From the NCBI RefSeq assembly GCF_003574475.2, contig NZ_QLIS02000001.1:558001-622000 (forward strand): 64,000 nt of DNA. The letters run 5' to 3'. Made by a program: the position numbers and the translations under genes. Source of the stretch: Pseudofrancisella aestuarii. Lineage in GTDB: Bacteria > Pseudomonadota > Gammaproteobacteria > Francisellales > Francisellaceae. The notes beneath the pieces were generated by a model that saw only the letters and a program-made list of their open reading frames with translations, had not been told where the DNA came from and ran no database searches. Within the stretch, counting starts at the first letter, position 1, and every line of letters begins with the position of its first letter. Shown here piece after piece: positions 60,007 to 64,000 of the stretch.

Positions 60007-61182
60007 CTACTTAAACCTTTCTTTAAGTATTTCTACTGCTGGTAATTTCTTACCTTCTAAAAATTCTAAGAAAGCTCCTCCTGCTGTAGATATATAAGAG
60101 ATTTTATCTTTTATATCAAACTTCTCTATAGCAGCTATAGTATCTCCCCCACCTGCAACAGAAAAAGCATCAGATTCAGCTATAGCTAAAGATAAAGCTT
60201 TTGTTCCTTCTTCAAAGTTAGGGAACTCGAAAACCCCCAAAGGTCCATTCCACAAAATAGTTTTAGATGAGTTTACTATCTTTGTTATTATTGCTTCAGA
60301 CTTAGGTCCAATATCCAAAATCATTTCATCTTCTTTTACTTCAGAAACATCTTTTATTGTTGCTTTTGCTGACTCACTAAACTCTTTTGCCACTCTAACA
60401 TCTACTGGAACAGGAATCTTAACACCTAGCTTTTTAGCTTCTTCTAAAATACCCCTAGCTTCTTCAACAAGTTCTTCTTCATACAAAGACTTACCTACAC
60501 TATAACCTTCTGCCTTTATAAAAGTATTAGCAATACCTCCACCTACAATTAAAGTCTCAACTTTATTTAATAGGTTATGTAACACTGATAGTTTAGTTGA
60601 AACTTTTGAGCCACCAACTATAGCAGTCATAGGCTTTTTAGGAGATTTTAATGCCAGCTCTAAAGCTTTGATCTCAGCATCTAAAAGAAGTCCCGCACAA
60701 GCAACCTTAACATATTTTGCAATACCATAAGTAGAAGCTTCAGCCCTATGTGCTGTAGCAAATGCATCCATAACAAACACATCACCTAATGCTGCCATTT
60801 TTTTAGAAAGAGTTTCATCACATTTCTTTTCACCTTTATTAAAGCGAACATTATCACAAAGAACTATTTCACCTTCATTTATAGAAATCCCATCTAACCA
60901 ATTCTTTTCGAACCTTACTGGCTTTTTGATAATTTCTTCTAATGCTTTAGCAACTGGCTCTAAAGAAAATTCTGGATTATATTCACTTTCAGCTGGTCTT
61001 CCTAAATGTGATAAAAGAATAACTGAACCACCTTTCTTTAGAATATACTCAACTGTTGGAATAGCAGCTTCAATTCTGACTTTACTAGTTACTTTGCCAT
61101 CTTTAACTGGGACATTAAAATCAACTCTTACAACAACTTTCTTATTTTTTAAATCAACATCTTTCACACTTAAAAAGTCCAT
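60007..61182 (-). CDS. pgk: Phosphoglycerate kinase
   Basis: 391 residues. [13 protein letters not shown] near 20, SHLGRP near 60 and [13 protein letters not shown] near 165 bind 3-phosphoglycerate. The nucleotide site is in [16 protein letters not shown] and [13 protein letters not shown]. It begins 16 bp after gapA and has a purine-rich GGAGG ribosome-binding site just upstream. Confidence 0.97.
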   Translation of the reverse strand: MDFLSVKDVDLKNKKVVVRVDFNVPVKDGKVTSKVRIEAAIPTVEYILKKGGSVILLSHLGRPAESEYNPEFSLEPVAKALEEIIKKPVRFEKNWLDGISINEGEIVLCDNVRFNKGEKKCDETLSKKMAALGDVFVMDAFATAHRAEASTYGIAKYVKVACAGLLLDAEIKALELALKSPKKPMTAIVGGSKVSTKLSVLHNLLNKVETLIVGGGIANTFIKAEGYSVGKSLYEEELVEEARGILEEAKKLGVKIPVPVDVRVAKEFSESAKATIKDVSEVKEDEMILDIGPKSEAIITKIVNSSKTILWNGPLGVFEFPNFEEGTKALSLAIAESDAFSVAGGGDTIAAIEKFDIKDKISYISTAGGAFLEFLEGKKLPAVEILKERFK

Positions 61183-61198
61183 TTCAGACCTCCTTTTT

Positions 61199-62200
61199 TT
61201 ATAGAGATGCTAGTCTTTCAGCTACTTTCACCATTTGTTCAGTATAAGACATTTCGTTGTCATACCATGCCACAACTTTAACTAATGACTTATCTCCTAA
61301 TGGAGTAACCTTAGTCTGAGTCGCATCAAATAAAGAACCATACGTAATACCAATAACATCTGAAGAAACTATCTCATCTTCAGTATAACCAAAAGAATCA
61401 CTAGAAGAAGCTTTCATTGCAGCATTAATCTCTTCAGCAGAAACTTTTTTAGAAACAACAGCCACTAGCTCTGTTAGTGAACCAGTTGCCACTGGAACAC
61501 GTTGAGCAGCACCATCTAATTTCCCAGCAAGATCAGGAATTACAAGGCCAATAGCTTTAGCTGCTCCAGTAGAGTTTGGTACGATATTTACTGCTGCAGC
61601 ACGAGCGCGACGTAAATCATTTTTACGATGTGGTCCATCTAAAGTATTTTGATCGCCAGTATATGCATGAATAGTCGTCATGAAGCCTTTTTCTATAGTA
61701 GCAAACTCATGTAGTACTTTAGCCATCGGTGCCAAACAGTTTGTAGTGCATGAAGCAGCTGAAACTATAGTATCTTCAGCTTTTAAAATATTATCATTTA
61801 CGCCATATACTACTGTTGGAAGATCATTGCCTGCTGGAGCAGAAATCACAACCTTTCTAGCACCTGCATCAACATGAACCTGAGACTTAGCTTTTGAAAC
61901 ATACGCTCCAGTACATTCTAATACAACATCTATACCTAACTCTTTCCATGGTAAACTAGTTGCATCACGATCACCAAAAATTTTTATTCTTTTATTATTA
62001 ACTATAAGAGTATTTTCTTCTATAGAAACCATATCAGCCTTAGAATATCTTCCTTGTGTAGAATCATACTTCAACAAATGAGCCATCATTTCGACTGGTG
62101 CTATACCATTTATAGCAACAATTTCCACTCCTTCTTTATCAAACATCTGACGAAAAGCTAAACGCCCTATTCTACCAAATCCATTTATCGCTATTCTCAT
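61199..62200 (-). CDS. gapA: Glyceraldehyde-3-phosphate dehydrogenase
   Basis: 333 residues. NAD-binding start [18 protein letters not shown] and catalytic cysteine in SAASCTTNC (Cys151). [10 protein letters not shown] and the C-terminal [15 protein letters not shown] are present. It sits 14 bp after tktA with GGAG before the ATG. Confidence 0.97.
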   Translation of the reverse strand: MRIAINGFGRIGRLAFRQMFDKEGVEIVAINGIAPVEMMAHLLKYDSTQGRYSKADMVSIEENTLIVNNKRIKIFGDRDATSLPWKELGIDVVLECTGAYVSKAKSQVHVDAGARKVVISAPAGNDLPTVVYGVNDNILKAEDTIVSAASCTTNCLAPMAKVLHEFATIEKGFMTTIHAYTGDQNTLDGPHRKNDLRRARAAAVNIVPNSTGAAKAIGLVIPDLAGKLDGAAQRVPVATGSLTELVAVVSKKVSAEEINAAMKASSSDSFGYTEDEIVSSDVIGITYGSLFDATQTKVTPLGDKSLVKVVAWYDNEMSYTEQMVKVAERLASL

Positions 62201-62214
62201 TCGATTATTCTCCT

Positions 62215-64000
62215 TTATATATATTTAGCAATGATTTTTACTAAATTATCTACTGTAAAGCCAAAATACTTCATTAACTCTTCTGCTGGAGCAGACTCTC
62301 CAAAAGAAGCCATCCCTTTCACCTCTCCTCCAGCCTTAGGCATATACTTATACCAAAGATCTGCTTGTGCCAACTCAACAAAAACTGCTGGAATATCATC
62401 TCTTATCACAGATTTTTTATACTCGTCTGACTGCTCTTCAAAAACTTCTAAACATGGTATTGAAGCAACATTAATAGATACTCCTTTCTTTTCATATCCT
62501 TTTGCCACATTAATCGCTAGTTCAACCTCAGATCCTGTAGCCACTATAGTCAGTTTAGCATCACTAGCTTCTTTTGCTAAATATCCTCCAAGATAGGCTT
62601 TCTTTGCCTTAGCTTCATTATCAACAACGTTAGTAAGATTTTGTCTAGATAAAACCATTACACTTGGAACAGCTTTAGTTTTTAAAGCGCTATGCCAAGC
62701 AATCATAGTTTCAACAACATCTGCTGGTCTCCATACATTTAAATTAGGAATCAATCTTAGACTAGGAATATGTTCAACTGGCTGATGTGTAGGACCATCT
62801 TCTCCTAAACCAATAGAATCATGTGACATGACATAAACAACTGGTTGTTTCATTAAAGCACTCATTCTCATCGCATTTCTGGCATAATCACTAAAAACCA
62901 AGAAAGTTCCACCATATGGTCTGATACCACCATAAAGACTTAATCCATTCATTATAGCTGCCATACCAAACTCTCTAACACCATAAGATAAATAGTTAGC
63001 ACCCTTATCTGTATTATTTAACCATACAGAACCACTCCAGTTAGTATTGTTTGATCCTGTCAAATCAGCTGAGCCACCAAACATTTCTGGTAATTCCTGA
63101 CAAAGAACTTCTAAAGACATTTGCGATGCTTTTCTAGTAGCAACTTTTTTATCAAAATTTATATGCGCATTAATATATTCTTCAACTTTCTGAGTTAAAT
63201 CACTCGTCAAATCTCTTGATAAAACCCTATTTAATTCATTAAACTTTTTAATATTATTATCTTTATATGCTTTAAACTTAACATTCCAATCAGATTCTAA
63301 CTTATTTCCTTTTTCACAAGAATTCCAATAATTATATACTTCCGTAGGAATCTCAAAAGCTGGATACTCCCAGCCAAGTTTTTCTGCCACAACATCTCTT
63401 TCTTCTTTATTTAATGGAGAGCCATGAACTGATGCAGTTCCTGCTTTAGTTGGAGATCCATAACCTATAGTAGTTTTACAGCAAATAAGAGTTGGTTTAG
63501 ATTTTTCTGCTTGAGCCTTAATTATAGCTTTTTCTATATCTTCCCTATTGTGGCCATCTACAGAATCTATAACTTGCCAACCATATGCTTTAAATCTTTC
63601 TGGCGTATTATCTGTAAACCATTTCTCTGTATTGCCATCAATAGATATTGAGTTATCATCCCAAAAAGCTATAAGCTTGCCTAAGCCTAATGTCCCAGCT
63701 AAAGAACAAGCCTCATGAGAAACTCCTTCCATCAAACACCCATCACCAAGAAATACATAAGTATAATGATCTATAATACTATCATCTTTGGCATTAAATT
63801 TATCTGCTAACAACTTCTCTCCCAAAGCCATTCCCACAGCATTAGCAACACCTTGTCCTAATGGGCCAGTTGTTGTTTCAACACCAGGAGTGTAACCATA
63901 CTCTGGATGTCCTGGAGTTTTTGAATGAAGCTGTCTAAAGTTTTTCAAGTCATCTATCGATAAATCATACCCTGATAAATGTAATAAAGAATATAAAAGC
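62215..64000 (-). CDS. tktA: Transketolase, C-terminal part (5' end beyond the window)
   Basis: The frame is open to the right edge: beyond 63948 it continues as [20 protein letters not shown], the normal transketolase sequence, so the internal TTG there is not a start. About 594 residues of an expected 660 or so are visible: [19 protein letters not shown], the thiamine-diphosphate site [13 protein letters not shown], then the pyrimidine domain [16 protein letters not shown] and [17 protein letters not shown]. It exchanges two-carbon units in the pentose phosphate pathway. First visible gene of the glycolytic operon. Confidence 0.96.
   Translation of the reverse strand, partial: LLYSLLHLSGYDLSIDDLKNFRQLHSKTPGHPEYGYTPGVETTTGPLGQGVANAVGMALGEKLLADKFNAKDDSIIDHYTYVFLGDGCLMEGVSHEACSLAGTLGLGKLIAFWDDNSISIDGNTEKWFTDNTPERFKAYGWQVIDSVDGHNREDIEKAIIKAQAEKSKPTLICCKTTIGYGSPTKAGTASVHGSPLNKEERDVVAEKLGWEYPAFEIPTEVYNYWNSCEKGNKLESDWNVKFKAYKDNNIKKFNELNRVLSRDLTSDLTQKVEEYINAHINFDKKVATRKASQMSLEVLCQELPEMFGGSADLTGSNNTNWSGSVWLNNTDKGANYLSYGVREFGMAAIMNGLSLYGGIRPYGGTFLVFSDYARNAMRMSALMKQPVVYVMSHDSIGLGEDGPTHQPVEHIPSLRLIPNLNVWRPADVVETMIAWHSALKTKAVPSVMVLSRQNLTNVVDNEAKAKKAYLGGYLAKEASDAKLTIVATGSEVELAINVAKGYEKKGVSINVASIPCLEVFEEQSDEYKKSVIRDDIPAVFVELAQADLWYKYMPKAGGEVKGMASFGESAPAEELMKYFGFTVDNLVKIIAKYI

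Noticed and set aside
63946-63948. TTG as the start of transketolase
   Set aside because: The upstream frame stays open to the window edge and continues to match transketolase, so the true start is outside the window.

Overview
This window looks like chromosome of a Francisella-type gammaproteobacterium. The DNA is strongly AT-rich. It carries a stand-alone second RNA polymerase alpha subunit (rpoA2), which is a Francisella hallmark, together with a tktA-gapA-pgk-pyk-fba glycolysis operon and a malQ-glgP-glgA-glgC-pgm / glgB-pulB glycogen locus. These orders are recalled from known Francisella genomes and were not checked by alignment, and the species is not resolved.

Layout: 1-245 is the tail of a class III aminotransferase. 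251-6002 (minus strand) reads glyQ, murE, murF, argR and then an amino-acid permease. 6357-7940 is foreign: two promoter-to-attC gene cassettes of integron type with no integrase in sight. They encode an McrB-N/HNH modification-dependent nuclease-like protein and a small HEPN-like protein. 8150-12680 (minus) is an overlapping perM-like/recJ/birA/epmA operon. 12861-17304 holds a membrane protein, dinB, a ferritin, a secreted alanine/broad-specificity racemase and a secreted protein. 17453-31155 is the complete glycogen synthesis and breakdown locus around a divergent promoter region. 31135-41310 carries recD, recB and recC, interrupted by a DUF808-like protein and a FUSC-like membrane protein. 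41418-45180 has a secreted choloylglycine-hydrolase-family enzyme, a cold-shock protein, a membrane protein paralogous to the one at 12861, a lipoprotein, and two tiny secreted peptides that form a family.

45214-49802 looks like a decayed genomic island. It is bounded by a 17-bp direct repeat of the 3' end of tRNA-Leu(CAA). Inside are remnants of a type I secretion system (RTX C-terminus, HlyD C-terminus), truncated genes, three related copies of a non-coding repeat, and an intact zinc module (COG0523 GTPase and ZIP transporter) preceded by a Zur-box-like palindrome. From 49931 to the end lie rpoA2, rarA, a short Ppx/GppA phosphatase, trxA, rho, ubiD, a DMT transporter and the lower glycolysis operon. 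The operon's first visible gene, tktA, runs off the right edge.

The core genes work together in peptidoglycan precursor synthesis (murE/F), glycogen turnover (pgm to glgC to glgA/glgB; glgP, pulB and malQ for breakdown), double-strand break repair (recBCD, recJ, rarA, dinB) and central carbon flow. The most notable parts are the integrase-less cassette pair with probable phage-defence cargo, the tRNA-Leu island, and the small secreted peptide family. All domain calls are by eye.
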